NCBI GenBank assembly: GCA_029213165.1
Contig: JARGNO010000016.1
Span: forward strand, 12,625 to 68,089
Length of the DNA: 55,465 bases
DNA from: Minwuia sp.
Lineage (GTDB): Bacteria > Pseudomonadota > Alphaproteobacteria > Minwuiales > Minwuiaceae
Reading direction: 5' to 3'
Under the pieces are notes generated by a model, which was given only the letters and a program-made list of their open reading frames with translations, had not been told where the DNA came from and did not search any database. Position 1 is the first letter of the stretch. Each line of letters opens with the position of its first letter. Shown one piece after another: positions 1 through 13,280 of the stretch. Made by a program: the position numbers and the translations under genes.

Positions 1-974
1 AAAGTAATGAAGAATTCCCAACTGCGATCTACTATGCGTTCAAACAGAGTGAGGTTGGTGACGAGGGGGTTATATCTACTGGTTGGGCGACATTTATCCA
101 GGCAATCATAGACTCGGGTTATGAGATAAACGCTACTTGGCCGATGCGCACTGAGAAGCCTGGCAGGATGATTTCGATTGGAAATAACGCACTGGCCAAT
201 TCGGTTGTTTTGTCTTGCAGGGTAAGACGTCAGGCGGCTGAGACCGTTACGCGTGCTGAGTTTATTCGCACTCTGAAACGCGAACTTCCCCCGGCCATCG
301 CCGAGCTTCAGGCAGCTAATATTGCCCCGGCCGATATGCCGCAGTCGGCTATTGGCCCAGGCATGGGTGTCTTCTCGCGCTACACTTCCGTGCTTGAGGC
401 TGACGATAGTCCTATGATGGTCAAGACTGCACTTCAGCTCATCAACGCCGAGCTCGACGAATACCTTGGCGGCATTCAAGGTGAATTCGACGCTGACACC
501 CGCTTCGCGATTAATTGGTTTGAGTTGAACGGGATGAAAGCTGGTGATTTCGGTACAGCTAATAGCATTGCGCAAGCAAAGGGTGTGGCGGTCGCGAGCG
601 TCCAGCACGCCGGGATAGTCGAAAGCCAGGCGGGCAAGGTGCGCATCCTTAAGCGCGATGAGCTTGACCCCGACTGGGAGCCGCAGACGGACACGCATCT
701 GACGGTCTGGGAATGCCTCCAGTACCTTGTGCGTGCGCATGAGAAGGACGGCATCTCGTACAACACCGCGCTGCTGCTCCGAAAGATCGACGACAAGGCC
801 GAGGCGGTCAAAGATCTCGCCTACTGTCTCTATGACATTTGCGCGAACAAGCGGCAGGACGCGAAAGAGGCCACCGCCTACAACGCAGTGATTGCCGACT
901 GGTCGGACCTGACCCGCGAGGCCGCCGCGATACAGGACATTCGGGGCACCGGCCAGACACGCATGGATTTCTGA
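1..974 (+). CDS. DUF1156-type adenine-specific DNA methylase, C-terminal part
   Basis: Partial gene: the reading frame is open from base 3 and the real start lies before the window. About 323 C-terminal residues are present. The stretch around TGW...TWPMRTE...NALANSVVLSCR is characteristic of the C-terminal half of COG1743/DUF1156 methylases; the catalytic NPPY-type motif would lie upstream and cannot be seen. Such methylases are known from defence loci, where they modify host DNA while partner proteins restrict phage. The next gene, a DUF499 ATPase, begins 12 bases after the stop, so the two are almost certainly co-transcribed. The first few hundred bases are visibly richer in A and T than the rest of the window, suggesting acquired DNA. 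Family assignment is fairly sure; activity is not testable here. Confidence 0.85.
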   Translation, partial: SNEEFPTAIYYAFKQSEVGDEGVISTGWATFIQAIIDSGYEINATWPMRTEKPGRMISIGNNALANSVVLSCRVRRQAAETVTRAEFIRTLKRELPPAIAELQAANIAPADMPQSAIGPGMGVFSRYTSVLEADDSPMMVKTALQLINAELDEYLGGIQGEFDADTRFAINWFELNGMKAGDFGTANSIAQAKGVAVASVQHAGIVESQAGKVRILKRDELDPDWEPQTDTHLTVWECLQYLVRAHEKDGISYNTALLLRKIDDKAEAVKDLAYCLYDICANKRQDAKEATAYNAVIADWSDLTREAAAIQDIRGTGQTRMDF

Positions 975-985
975 GGGGGGCGATC

Positions 986-4243
<3,258 letters not shown>

Positions 4244-4478
4244 TTTGTTGCCATCGCTCGCTCGACTGCATTGAAGACAGCAGCACAAGGTCGGAATTGA
4301 TGCACATCGACCTGGATATCCTTGCCCGGGTACCCTTTGGCATTGTGCAAGCATCCTTCGTTGGCTGAATGGACGGCCCGGCGCGAGACTTCAAGACACT
4401 ATGGGCCGTGGATGGGACCCATTGGGTATCGTGAGGGTGGGGGGTATCCACAAGTGACACTGCCTTCACAGAGGCGGT

Positions 4479-4832
4479 CTACGCACCACGTTCGATCAAT
4501 GCGGCCAGAATTCGACGATGGCAGCGGGTCGGCTGTTCGCAGGCGCAGAGGACAGTCAGAGTGTCGCCACGCTTGTGCATCCAGTTGAGAGTGCGGATGA
4601 GCGACCTCTGTCCGGACATTTCCGCGCGATACTGCTTCGCGAACTCCCGCCAGGTGATCTCGCCACCTTGTCGGGCACTCAGCAGTTCAGCCGAGGGCGA
4701 CAGATCGCGCAGGTAAAGGTCTGCGGCAACCTTGGTCAGCCCGCGTGGCCAGTACCGTGTGGCAACGATGCGCAGGCCATCCTTGCGCGGTTGGACGGCA
4801 TCATAGGCATTCTTCTCGTATCGCACAGGCAT
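4479..4832 (-). CDS. DUF488 family protein (YeaO-like)
   Basis: A 117-residue protein of the DUF488/YeaO family, recognised from the TRYWPRG segment, the central DLSPS...WREFAKQY region and the C-terminal LCACEQP...CHRRILA motif. The function of the family is not established. The ATG at 4832 is chosen because GGGAGGG lies eight bases upstream; a GTG at 4841 is an in-frame alternative. It is transcribed toward the DUF499 gene (convergent, 235 bases between stops) and lies between the defence genes and tRNA-Lys, so it probably belongs to the same accessory island. The 235 bases between the two stops show no gene or clear terminator. Confidence 0.8.
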   Translation of the reverse strand: MPVRYEKNAYDAVQPRKDGLRIVATRYWPRGLTKVAADLYLRDLSPSAELLSARQGGEITWREFAKQYRAEMSGQRSLIRTLNWMHKRGDTLTVLCACEQPTRCHRRILAALIERGA

Positions 4833-5152
4833 CACGAACACCCTCCCGAACGTGCAAGGTCAATCAATCATATCATTCCCGGCCCAGGGTACTGATCAAC
4901 CGGCGGAATTGCGCGTGCGGCGCGTGATCGAAGGGAAACCAGGTCTACACATCGAATGGTTCGCGTTCCCTCCAGCGGTCAGCGTCGGTCTCGCACTGGA
5001 GCCTCGGCCAACGCCTGAATGGATCAGTCGCGAGTGAAATGAGGCCCACGACCTGCCATCACCCCAGCACCGGAATTCATTTTCGGTGGTGGACTGGTGG
5101 GGACCGGCGCCGTGCGCCAGTCTTTCCAGTTTGTCTAACCCGTTGGGAAGAT
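4833..5152. other. 320-base gene-free stretch between DUF488 and tRNA-Lys
   Basis: It contains the DUF488 leader (a GGGAGGG ribosome-binding site and, on the minus strand, a weak promoter-like TTGATC and TGATAT 18 bases apart). A 61-codon open frame at 4852-5037 has no recognisable product. I see no second copy of the tRNA 3' end, integrase or insertion sequence. It may be the eroded edge of the integrated island. Confidence 0.5.
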
Positions 5153-5228
<76 letters not shown>

Positions 5229-5432
5229 ACGGGTCACCAGAACAGGGCTCTCCCTGTCAGGGAAGCCGCTGTTTAGCGGATCGGTTCGGGGCTGTCCATA
5301 GGCTGACTGATAGAAATGCGCGAAAGGTTTCCAGGTGCATGGCGGCACTCCGGACGGTGCCATTGCGGCCTGCGGCGCCTTTCGGGGATACTGCGCGCCA
5401 CGACAGCTGATTGGCGCGGGGAGGTGCCGGGT

Positions 5433-6983
5433 ATGCAGGACCTGATTGACGATCTGGAGCAACGCAGACAAGCCAGCCTGGAACTGGGTGGCGCGGACAA
5501 GGTGGCGCGACAGCGCAAGGCGGGGAAGCAGACGGCGCGGGAGCGGGTGGCGATGCTGTTCGATCCCGGCAGCGTGTTCGAGGAGATCGGCCAGCTTGCC
5601 ACCCACGCGCCGACCGTGGTGACCCCGACGAAGAACAAGGTCACGCCGGCGGATGGTGTGGTTACCGGCTTTGGTCTGGTCGAAGGCCGCACCGTTGGCG
5701 TGGTGGCGGAGGATTTCACGGTGCTGGGCGGATCGCTCGGCCTGATCAACTTCGAGAAGAAGTGCCGCATGATCGAACTGGCGGAGCGGGACCGGGTGCC
5801 GCTGGTCTGGCTGTTCGACGGCGCGGGCGCGCGCACCGACGAATATGTCGGACAGGGCCTGGCCCCTATGCATCACTTCATGCAGGTAGCGCGGCTGTCG
5901 GGACATTCACCGCAGGTCGCGGCGGTGATGGGGCCGAGCGCCGGGGATTCCTCGCTGCTGGCGGCGATGATGGAGTTCATCGTCATGGTGCGCGGCACGG
6001 CGATGCTGGCGGCTGGCGGCCCGCCTCTGGTGGCCTCCGGCACCGGCGAGAGCGTCTCGAAGGAGGATCTGGGCGGTGCCGACCTGCACTGCGCTGTATC
6101 CGGGGTCGGCGACTATGCGGTGGATACGGAGGCGGAGGCCATCGACATGATCCGCCGCTACCTTTCCTACATGCCCACGAATGCCTGGTGCTGGCCGCCG
6201 GACGGGCCGGTGACCGATGACCCGGCCCGGGCCGAGCCGTCACTGCGCACCGTGATTCCGGAGAACCGCCGCCGCCCCTATGACATGAAGCGGGTGATCG
6301 ATGCGGTAGTGGACCGCGGCAGCTTCCTGGAGATCAAGCCGGCCTTCGCGAAGATGATGATCACCGGTCTGGCCCGGCTGAACGGCCACCCGGTCGGCAT
6401 CTGCGCCAATCAGCCAAAGGTCATGTCAGGCGCGATCACGGCGGCGGCGGGGGAGAAGCTGCGGCATTTCATGGACCTCTGCAGCGCCTATCACCTGCCG
6501 CTGGTGTTCCTGACCGACACGCCCGGCGTCATGACCGGCCCGAAGTCGGAGCAGGAGGGCGCGCTGCGCGTCGGCATGCAGGTGGCACACAGTTTCGCCT
6601 TTGCCGACACGCCGATCCTGACCCTGGTGACCCACAAGGGATTTGGCTACGGCGGGGCGGCGATGGGCGGCTATGGCGGCGGGCAGTCGGTTGTGCTGGC
6701 CTGGCCGACCGCGGACTTCAACGCCATCCCGCTGGAGAGCGGGATCACGGCGGCCTATCGCGCCGATCTTGAGGCTGCGGCAGACCCGGCGGCGCGCCAT
6801 GCCGAACTGGTGGCGGAATACACGGATCTCTGTGGTGCGATACCGGCTGCTGGCCAGATGAAGATCGACGACGTCATCGATCCGCTGGAGTCCCGCCCCC
6901 GCCTGATCGCGGCGCTGGAACGGGCCCTGAACCGGCGTACGCAGGCTCCGTCGCCGACCCAGCGCCACGGCGTGCTGCCGTAA
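5433..6983 (+). CDS. acyl-CoA carboxylase carboxyltransferase (beta) subunit
   Basis: A 516-residue carboxyl transferase of the propionyl/methylcrotonyl-CoA carboxylase beta-chain family, about the usual length. It would transfer the carboxyl group from carboxybiotin to an acyl-CoA in the cytoplasm. The N-terminal half carries the acyl-CoA-binding crotonase fold (ADGVVTGFG, FDGAGART). The C-terminal half carries the carboxybiotin side (DTPGVMTG, GYGGAAMGG). The ATG at 5433 follows a GGGAGGTG ribosome-binding site by seven bases; a longer frame from 5316 lacks family similarity at its N-terminus. No biotin carboxylase or carrier subunit adjoins it, so substrate and partner are unknown. The family also contains decarboxylase alpha subunits. 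A terminator hairpin follows. Confidence 0.85.
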   Translation: MQDLIDDLEQRRQASLELGGADKVARQRKAGKQTARERVAMLFDPGSVFEEIGQLATHAPTVVTPTKNKVTPADGVVTGFGLVEGRTVGVVAEDFTVLGGSLGLINFEKKCRMIELAERDRVPLVWLFDGAGARTDEYVGQGLAPMHHFMQVARLSGHSPQVAAVMGPSAGDSSLLAAMMEFIVMVRGTAMLAAGGPPLVASGTGESVSKEDLGGADLHCAVSGVGDYAVDTEAEAIDMIRRYLSYMPTNAWCWPPDGPVTDDPARAEPSLRTVIPENRRRPYDMKRVIDAVVDRGSFLEIKPAFAKMMITGLARLNGHPVGICANQPKVMSGAITAAAGEKLRHFMDLCSAYHLPLVFLTDTPGVMTGPKSEQEGALRVGMQVAHSFAFADTPILTLVTHKGFGYGGAAMGGYGGGQSVVLAWPTADFNAIPLESGITAAYRADLEAAADPAARHAELVAEYTDLCGAIPAAGQMKIDDVIDPLESRPRLIAALERALNRRTQAPSPTQRHGVLP

Positions 6984-7000
6984 CAGCCAGACATGATGAG

Positions 7001-7028
7001 GGCGGCGCCGGACCAGTCCGGCACCGCC
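7001..7028. terminator. bidirectional hairpin between convergent genes
   Basis: A 13-base stem (GGCGGCGCCGGAC against GTCCGGCACCGCC, one mismatch) with a two-base loop, lying between the convergent carboxyltransferase and metallohydrolase genes. There is no strong T tract on either side. Confidence 0.65.
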
Positions 7029-7050
7029 CCCCACAACGTCCGCAATGTGA

Positions 7051-7875
7051 TCAGAACTGGCGGGTCTCGCCCGGTTCCATGACGATCACGTTGGTCGGTG
7101 AATTACCCAGCGCTTCGATCAGCCTCTCCGGCGTGCCTTTCAGCGGCGGGAAGGTGCCGTAGTGCATCGGCACGACGTTCGGCGTGCGCAGCAGTTCCTT
7201 GATGGCATATGCGGCATGCTGCGGGCCCATGGTGAAGTGACCGCCGATGGGCAGCAGCGCCAGGTCCGGCTTGTAGTACTTGCCGATGAAGCTCATGTCG
7301 GCAAACACGCCCGTGTCGCCGGCATGATAGATCTTGTAGCCGTTCTCCAGCCGCACGATGTAGCCCGACGGCTCCCCGCCCGGCAGCACCTGGGTCTTTC
7401 CGGAAATCGGGTCCTTCCAGCTTACCGAGGACGAGTGTTCGGCGCGGGTCATGGTGATGGTGATGCTGTCACCGATGGGCCGGATCGGGCCGGACTTGTT
7501 GAAGCGGATCAGCTTCGCCGGATCCATGGCACCGATGCTGTTGTAGGTGGAGCCCATGTCGGCATTCATCGCCACCAGCGCGCCGGTCATCTCCGCCAGC
7601 TTGAAGGTGTCGCCGACATGGTCGCCGTGACCATGGGTGACGAGGATCAGGTCAACCGGCCCGATGGCCGCCAAGTCCTTCATGTCGTCAGGCGTCTTCG
7701 GGTTCCGGGTGATGAAGGGATCGATCATGATCACCTTGCCGCCCGGCGAGACGATCTTGAATGCGGCCTGTCCGAACCACTGCACGGACACATCCGCAGC
7801 CTGCGCCGCAGTCGCTGCCAGCGCGCCAACTGCGACCGTGGCCACTGCTGCCACGCGCATAAGGAAGTTGCTCAT
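7051..7875 (-). CDS. exported UlaG/UPF0173-like metallo-beta-lactamase-fold hydrolase
   Basis: A 274-residue protein. Residues 1-26 look like a signal peptide (charged start, Ala/Val-rich core, cleavage near AQA-ADV). The mature part begins with VQWFGQAAF and contains the metal site THGHGDHVGD, then HAGDTG and a late PMHYGTFP, as in UPF0173 and ascorbate-6-phosphate-lactonase-like proteins. It is probably a divalent-metal hydrolase, and here likely periplasmic, whereas most relatives are cytoplasmic. AGGGGG precedes the ATG. The substrate cannot be read from sequence. It is separated from pyc by 79 bases on the same strand, so it could be co-transcribed with it. Confidence 0.85.
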   Translation of the reverse strand: MSNFLMRVAAVATVAVGALAATAAQAADVSVQWFGQAAFKIVSPGGKVIMIDPFITRNPKTPDDMKDLAAIGPVDLILVTHGHGDHVGDTFKLAEMTGALVAMNADMGSTYNSIGAMDPAKLIRFNKSGPIRPIGDSITITMTRAEHSSSVSWKDPISGKTQVLPGGEPSGYIVRLENGYKIYHAGDTGVFADMSFIGKYYKPDLALLPIGGHFTMGPQHAAYAIKELLRTPNVVPMHYGTFPPLKGTPERLIEALGNSPTNVIVMEPGETRQF

Positions 7876-7954
7876 CTCAATCCCCCTGTCTGATTTCAGT
7901 GTTAACCAATCGTCTCACGGGTACGCATCGATGGCCACAATGGATCAGCCATCA

Positions 7955-10900
7955 TCACGCAAATTCGACCAGCAGGTCCTTGGCATCCACCTGGGTGCCC
8001 GTGCCTGCGGTGACGGCCTTGATCTCCCCGTCGCGTTCGGCGCGGATGGCGGTTTCCATCTTCATGGCCTCGATGGTCAGCAGCAGGTCACCGGTCTGCA
8101 CCTTCTGACCGGTCTCCACGGCGACGGTCGCGACCATGCCGGGCATCGGGGCGGCGACATGGTTGGCATTGCCCGGCTCGGCCTTGGGGTGCAGGACGGC
8201 GGTGGCGGCGGCGTGGCGGTCACGTACCTTGATGCGGCGCGGCTGACCGTTCAGTTCGAAGAAGACACGGGCGATACCTTCATCGTCCGGCTCACCCACC
8301 GCCAGGCAGCGGATGACGAGGGCCTTGCCGGCCTCGATCTCCACCGAGATCTCGTCGCCCGGTTCCAGGCCGTAGAAGAAGACCGGTGTCGGCAGGCGGT
8401 CGACCGGGCCAAACTCGGCCTGGAAGGCGGCGAAGTCGGCGAAGACCTTCGGATACATCAGCCAGGACTGGAACTCCTCGTCCGTGATCGCCCTCTCGGC
8501 CTGCTCCTCCGCCTGCTTGCGCAGGGCGGGAAAATCGGCGGGCGGCACGGATTTCCCCGGGCGGTCGGTCAGTGGCTTCTCGCCGCCCAGCACCTTGGCC
8601 TGCAGCGCTGCCGGGAAACCGTTGGGCGGCTGTCCCAGGTCACCATGGAAGAAGGAAACGACGGAGTCGGGGAAGGAGATCGGCTTGTCGGGATCCTCCA
8701 CATCGGCCCGCGTATGCCCGGCGGAGACCATCGACAGGGCCATGTCGCCCACCACCTTCGATGATGGTGTCACCTTGACGATATCGCCGAACATCAGGTT
8801 CACGTCGGCGTAGGTGCGCGCCACCTCGTGCCAGCGTTCCTCCAGCCCCAGTGACCGCGCCTGTTCCTTCAGGTTGGTGAACTGGCCACCCGGCATCTCG
8901 TGCAGGTAGACCTCCGAGGCGCCGAAGCGCAGGTCGCTCTCGAAGGCCCGGTATTCGCGGCGCACGGCCTCCCAGTAATCGGAGAAGGCGCGGATGGTGG
9001 CGTTCTGCAGTCCGGTTTCACGCTCCGTATGCCGCAGTGCCTCGACGATGGAACCGAGATTGGGCTGGCTGGTCAGGCCGGAGAAGGAATCCATCGCCAT
9101 GTCGGCGGCATCGACGCCTGCTTCCGCCGCCGCCAGGATGCTCGACGATGCAATGCCGGAGGTGTCGTGGGTGTGGAAGTGGATCGGCAGGCCGGTCTCT
9201 TCCTTCAGGGCCTTGACCAGGACCCGCGCCTGCGCCGGTTTCAGCAGCCCGGCCATGTCCTTGATGCCAAGGATGTGTGTCCCCGCCGCCTTCAGTTCCC
9301 GCGCCATCTTCACGTAGTAGTCCAGATCGTAGCGGGCGCGGTCGGGATCGAAGATGTCACCGGTGTAGCAGACCACCGCCTCGCAAAGACGCCCGGTCTC
9401 GTTCACCGCGTCGATGGCGACACGCATGTTCTCGACCCAGTTCAGGCTGTCGAACACACGGAACACATCGACGCCGCTTTCGGCCGCCTGCTTGACGAAG
9501 CCCTGCACGACATTGTCCGGATAGACCGTGTAGCCGACACCATTGGCCCCGCGCAGCAGCATCTGGAACAGCACGTTCGGAATGCGCTGGCGCAGGTCCG
9601 ACAGGCGCGTCCAGGGGCATTCACGCAGGAACCGCATGGAGACGTCGAAGGTCGCCCCGCCCCAGCACTCGATGGAGAACAGGTTGGACAGGTTGCGGGC
9701 ATAGGCGTCCGCCACCTGCACCATGTCGAAACTGCGCATCCGGGTGGCCAGCAGGGACTGATGCGCGTCGCGCATGGTGGTGTCGGTGACCAGCAGGCGC
9801 TTTTCGGCCAGCATCCAATCGGCGAATTTCTCCGGCCCGAGCTCGTTCAGCAGGTCGCGGGTGCCCTTCGGCGGGCTGTCCTCATGCCACTCGGGCACCT
9901 TCGGCTTCGGCGCGACGGGGGGCAGGGCGCGGTCCTTGACCTCCGGATTGCCGTTGACGGTGACATCGGCGATGAAGCCGAGCAGCTTGGTCGCGCGGTC
10001 CTTGCGCGCCGCGAACTCGAACAGTTCCGGTGTCTCGTCGATGAACTTGGTGGTGTAGTCGTTGGCGATGAATTTCGGATGGTTGATCAGGTTCTCGACG
10101 AAGGCGAGGTTGGTCGCCACACCCCGGATGCGGAACTCCCGCAAGGCCCGGTCCAGGCGGCGGATCGCAGCCTCCGGCGTCGCTGCCCAGGCGGTGACCT
10201 TCTCCAGCAGGGAATCGTAGTAGCGGGTGATCACCGCACCGGAATAGGCGGTGCCGCCGTCCAGCCGGATGCCGAAGCCAGTGGCCCCGCGATAGGCGGT
10301 GATGCGACCATAATCCGGAATGAAATTGGCTTCCGGATCCTCCGTCGTGACGCGGCACTGCAGGGCATGGCCGCGCAGCTTGATGTCTTCCTGCGCCGGG
10401 ACGCCGGTCTCCTCCGTATGACCGATGCGCCCGCCTTCCGCGATGCGGATCTGCGCCTGCACGATGTCGATGCCGGTGACTTCCTCCGTGACCGTATGCT
10501 CCACCTGGACGCGCGGGTTCACTTCGATGAAATAGAAGGCGCCCGTGTCGCGATCCATCAGGAACTCGGCTGTGCCGGCGTTCACGTAGTTCTCGGCGCG
10601 CGCCAGTCGCAGTGCCGCCTCACAGAGTTCACTGCGCTGGGCGTCATCCAGATACGGCGCAGGCGCACGCTCCACGACCTTCTGGTTGCGCCGCTGGACG
10701 GAGCAGTCACGCTCGAACAGATGCACAACGGTGCCGTGATGATCGCCCAGCAACTGGACCTCCACATGCCGGGCGCGCCGTACCAGCTTCTCCAGATAGA
10801 CCTCGCCATTGCCGAAGGCCGCCTCCGCCTCCCGTCGCCCGGAAGTCACTTCGCCGATCAGATCCGCTTCGGTTTCAATGGCGCGCATGCCCCGGCCACC

Positions 10901-11407
10901 GCCGCCCCAACTGGCCTTCAGCATCAGCGGGTAGCCGACTTCGGCGGCCATGCGGGTGATCTCGGCCTCATCCTCCGGCAGCGGGCCGGTGGCGGGCACC
11001 ACAGGTGTTCCGGCGGCAATCGCGGCTTCCCGTGCGGCGACCTTGTTGCCCAGACCGCGCATCACATCGGGGGAGGGGCCGATGAAGGTGATGTCGTTGG
11101 CGGCACAGGCTTCCGCAAAGTCGGGGTTTTCCGACAGGAAGCCGTAACCGGGGTGCACGGCGTCACAACCGGCCTTCTTCGCGATCCGGATCATCTCCTC
11201 GATCGCCAGATAGGCCTTCACGGGGCCGAGCCCCTCGCCGATCAGGTAGCTTTCGTCCGCCTTGAAGCGGTGCAGCGCCAGCTTGTCCTCTTCGGTGTAG
11301 ACGGCGACAGTGCGGATGCCGAGTTCATTGGCCGCCCGCATGACGCGGATCGCGATCTCGGAACGGTTGGCGACAAGCAGCTTCGTGATCTTGCGGAACG
11401 CGGCCAT
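7955..11407 (-). CDS. pyc: pyruvate carboxylase
   Basis: A 1150-residue single-chain enzyme, the normal length, making oxaloacetate from pyruvate, bicarbonate and ATP to feed the TCA cycle. Domains in order: biotin carboxylase (SWGGGGRGMR ATP-grasp loop, EVNPRVQVEHTVTEE); carboxyltransferase (DTTMRDAHQSLLATRMR, catalytic TIM barrel, HFHTHDTSG metal site); PYC-type linker (YGLEPGDE); C-terminal biotinyl domain with the lysine in EAMKMETAI. The start at 11407 is preceded by AAGGGGG at seven bases; in-frame alternatives lie at 11428 and 11470. It is divergent from betA with about 200 bases between starts, where both promoters must lie; I saw no convincing boxes there. Confidence 0.97.
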   Translation of the reverse strand: MAAFRKITKLLVANRSEIAIRVMRAANELGIRTVAVYTEEDKLALHRFKADESYLIGEGLGPVKAYLAIEEMIRIAKKAGCDAVHPGYGFLSENPDFAEACAANDITFIGPSPDVMRGLGNKVAAREAAIAAGTPVVPATGPLPEDEAEITRMAAEVGYPLMLKASWGGGGRGMRAIETEADLIGEVTSGRREAEAAFGNGEVYLEKLVRRARHVEVQLLGDHHGTVVHLFERDCSVQRRNQKVVERAPAPYLDDAQRSELCEAALRLARAENYVNAGTAEFLMDRDTGAFYFIEVNPRVQVEHTVTEEVTGIDIVQAQIRIAEGGRIGHTEETGVPAQEDIKLRGHALQCRVTTEDPEANFIPDYGRITAYRGATGFGIRLDGGTAYSGAVITRYYDSLLEKVTAWAATPEAAIRRLDRALREFRIRGVATNLAFVENLINHPKFIANDYTTKFIDETPELFEFAARKDRATKLLGFIADVTVNGNPEVKDRALPPVAPKPKVPEWHEDSPPKGTRDLLNELGPEKFADWMLAEKRLLVTDTTMRDAHQSLLATRMRSFDMVQVADAYARNLSNLFSIECWGGATFDVSMRFLRECPWTRLSDLRQRIPNVLFQMLLRGANGVGYTVYPDNVVQGFVKQAAESGVDVFRVFDSLNWVENMRVAIDAVNETGRLCEAVVCYTGDIFDPDRARYDLDYYVKMARELKAAGTHILGIKDMAGLLKPAQARVLVKALKEETGLPIHFHTHDTSGIASSSILAAAEAGVDAADMAMDSFSGLTSQPNLGSIVEALRHTERETGLQNATIRAFSDYWEAVRREYRAFESDLRFGASEVYLHEMPGGQFTNLKEQARSLGLEERWHEVARTYADVNLMFGDIVKVTPSSKVVGDMALSMVSAGHTRADVEDPDKPISFPDSVVSFFHGDLGQPPNGFPAALQAKVLGGEKPLTDRPGKSVPPADFPALRKQAEEQAERAITDEEFQSWLMYPKVFADFAAFQAEFGPVDRLPTPVFFYGLEPGDEISVEIEAGKALVIRCLAVGEPDDEGIARVFFELNGQPRRIKVRDRHAAATAVLHPKAEPGNANHVAAPMPGMVATVAVETGQKVQTGDLLLTIEAMKMETAIRAERDGEIKAVTAGTGTQVDAKDLLVEFA

Positions 11408-11605
11408 GGACGGACCCCCTTGCGACATTGACACACCCCTGACAGCAGTGTGTGCCAAGGTGTGGGACATGGCAAAGCGGAACTGCGCCGCGACCTGTGT
11501 CGTTTCTGATCATGGTCACACTCGCCGCCTGTCGCTTGTGGGGCTTGTCCGCACAGTGGCACGGGTGCAGAAACGGGGCAGTTGATGGTTCAGGAGGCAG
11601 CCGCC

Positions 11606-13276
11606 GTGACCGACATTCCGGAATTCGCCCAGGCCGACTACGTGATCGTCGGTGCGGGAAGCGCGGGCGCGGCCCTGGCATACCGGTTAAGCGAGAACGG
11701 GAAGCATTCGGTCATCGTGCTGGAACATGGCGGCACGGACGCCGGGCCATTGATCCAGATGCCTGCGGCGCTGTCCTATCCGATGAACATGTCACGCTAT
11801 GACTGGGGTTATCAGTCTGAGCCGGAGCCGCATCTGGGTGATCGTCGGCTTGCATGCCCGCGTGGCAAGGTGATCGGCGGCTCCTCGTCGATCAACGGCA
11901 TGGTCTATGTCCGGGGTCATGCGCTGGATTACGAAGGCTGGGCGCAGTCGGGGGCGCGGGGCTGGGCCTACCGGGACGTGCTGCCCTATTTCATGCGGAT
12001 GGAGAACAGTCACGGCGGACAGGCGGACTGGCGTGGCAATGATGGCCCGCTGCATGTCACGCGGGGGCCGCAGAAGAACCCATTGTTCAGCGCCTTCCGG
12101 GAGGCCGGACGACAGGCGGGATACCCGGTCACCGCCGACTACAACGGGGAACAGCAGGAAGGCTTCGGCCCGATGGAGATGACGGTGTGGCGTGGGCGGC
12201 GCTGGTCCGCGGCCAATGCCTATCTGCGCCCGGCGCTGAAGCGACCGAACGTGCGTCTGGTGCGCGGACTGGCTCTGCGGGTGGCCTTTGATGGTTCGAA
12301 AGCAACGGGCGTGGTGTTCGAACAGGGCGGCCAACAGAAGCGGCTCGCTGCGGGGCGGGAGGTGATCCTGTCCGCATCCTCCATCAATTCACCCAAGTTG
12401 CTGATGCTGTCAGGCATTGGCCCTGCCGGGCATCTGCGGGAACACGGGATCGACGTGCGTGCCGACCGCCCGGCTGTCGGACAGAACCTGCAGGATCATC
12501 TTGAGCTCTATCTGCAGATGACCTGCCTGCAGCCGATCAGCCTCTACAGCCACCTCAACCTGTTTTCCAAGGCGCTGATCGGGGCGCAATGGCTGTTCAC
12601 GAAGACCGGGCATGGCGCGACCAACCACTTCGAGGCCGCGGCCTTCATCCGTTCCGCCGCCGGAGTGCCCTATCCGGACATCCAGTACCACTTCCTGCCG
12701 GTGGCCATCCGCTATGACGGCAAGGCCCCGGCCAAGGCACACGGGTTTCAGGCACACGTCGGGCCGATGCGGTCGCCGTCGCGCGGGCGGGTGCAACTGA
12801 CCTCTGCGGATGCGAAGGCTGATCCGTCGATCCTGTTCAATTACATGTCCACGGACAAGGACTGGGCCGATTTCCGCACCTGCATCCGCCTGACGCGGGA
12901 GATATTTGCCCAGCCCGCCTTCGAACCCTTCGCCGGACCGGAGATCGCACCGGGGGCGGATGTGCAGGACGACGCCGCGCTGGATGACTTCATCCGGGAA
13001 GCGGTGGAGAGTGCCTATCACCCCTGCGGCACCTGTCGCATGGGCGACCCGGATGACAGCCGCAGTGTGGTTGACCCGCAGGGACGCGTGATCGGCGTCG
13101 ATGCCCTGCGCGTGGTCGACAGTTCCATTTTCCCCCAGATCACCAATGGCAACCTCAACGGCCCCTCCATAATGGTGGGCGAGAAGATGGCGGACCACAT
13201 TCTGGGCAGCACCATGCTGACCCCCGACGAGCGCGCTCCGTGGCTCAATCCTGCGCGGGAGACGAGCCAGCGGTAA
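11606..13276 (+). CDS. betA: choline dehydrogenase (GMC flavoprotein)
   Basis: A 556-residue FAD-dependent GMC oxidoreductase closely resembling BetA, which oxidises choline to betaine aldehyde for osmoprotection or choline catabolism. The FAD-binding GAGSAG is at about residue 16, the GMC signature region is [14 protein letters not shown], the substrate region includes [11 protein letters not shown] and QYHFLPVAI, and the catalytic histidine is in [10 protein letters not shown] (His472). The GTG at 11606 is chosen because AGGAGG lies eight bases upstream; ATG 11585 is an alternative. No betB, betI or choline transporter is adjacent, so a related alcohol substrate is possible. It converges on mutL with four bases between stops. 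Confidence 0.82.
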   Translation: MTDIPEFAQADYVIVGAGSAGAALAYRLSENGKHSVIVLEHGGTDAGPLIQMPAALSYPMNMSRYDWGYQSEPEPHLGDRRLACPRGKVIGGSSSINGMVYVRGHALDYEGWAQSGARGWAYRDVLPYFMRMENSHGGQADWRGNDGPLHVTRGPQKNPLFSAFREAGRQAGYPVTADYNGEQQEGFGPMEMTVWRGRRWSAANAYLRPALKRPNVRLVRGLALRVAFDGSKATGVVFEQGGQQKRLAAGREVILSASSINSPKLLMLSGIGPAGHLREHGIDVRADRPAVGQNLQDHLELYLQMTCLQPISLYSHLNLFSKALIGAQWLFTKTGHGATNHFEAAAFIRSAAGVPYPDIQYHFLPVAIRYDGKAPAKAHGFQAHVGPMRSPSRGRVQLTSADAKADPSILFNYMSTDKDWADFRTCIRLTREIFAQPAFEPFAGPEIAPGADVQDDAALDDFIREAVESAYHPCGTCRMGDPDDSRSVVDPQGRVIGVDALRVVDSSIFPQITNGNLNGPSIMVGEKMADHILGSTMLTPDERAPWLNPARETSQR

Positions 13277-13280
13277 CGCC

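Noticed and set aside
4852-5037. 61-codon plus-strand frame near the tRNA
   Set aside because: No similarity, no good ribosome-binding site and it sits in an eroded island edge.
5267-5281. Small inverted repeat upstream of tRNA-Lys
   Set aside because: Only a five-base stem; not distinguishable from chance and no T tract.
8900-11431. 843-codon open frame on the plus strand
   Set aside because: It lies antisense to pyruvate carboxylase and its translation has no family features; high GC keeps the opposite strand open.
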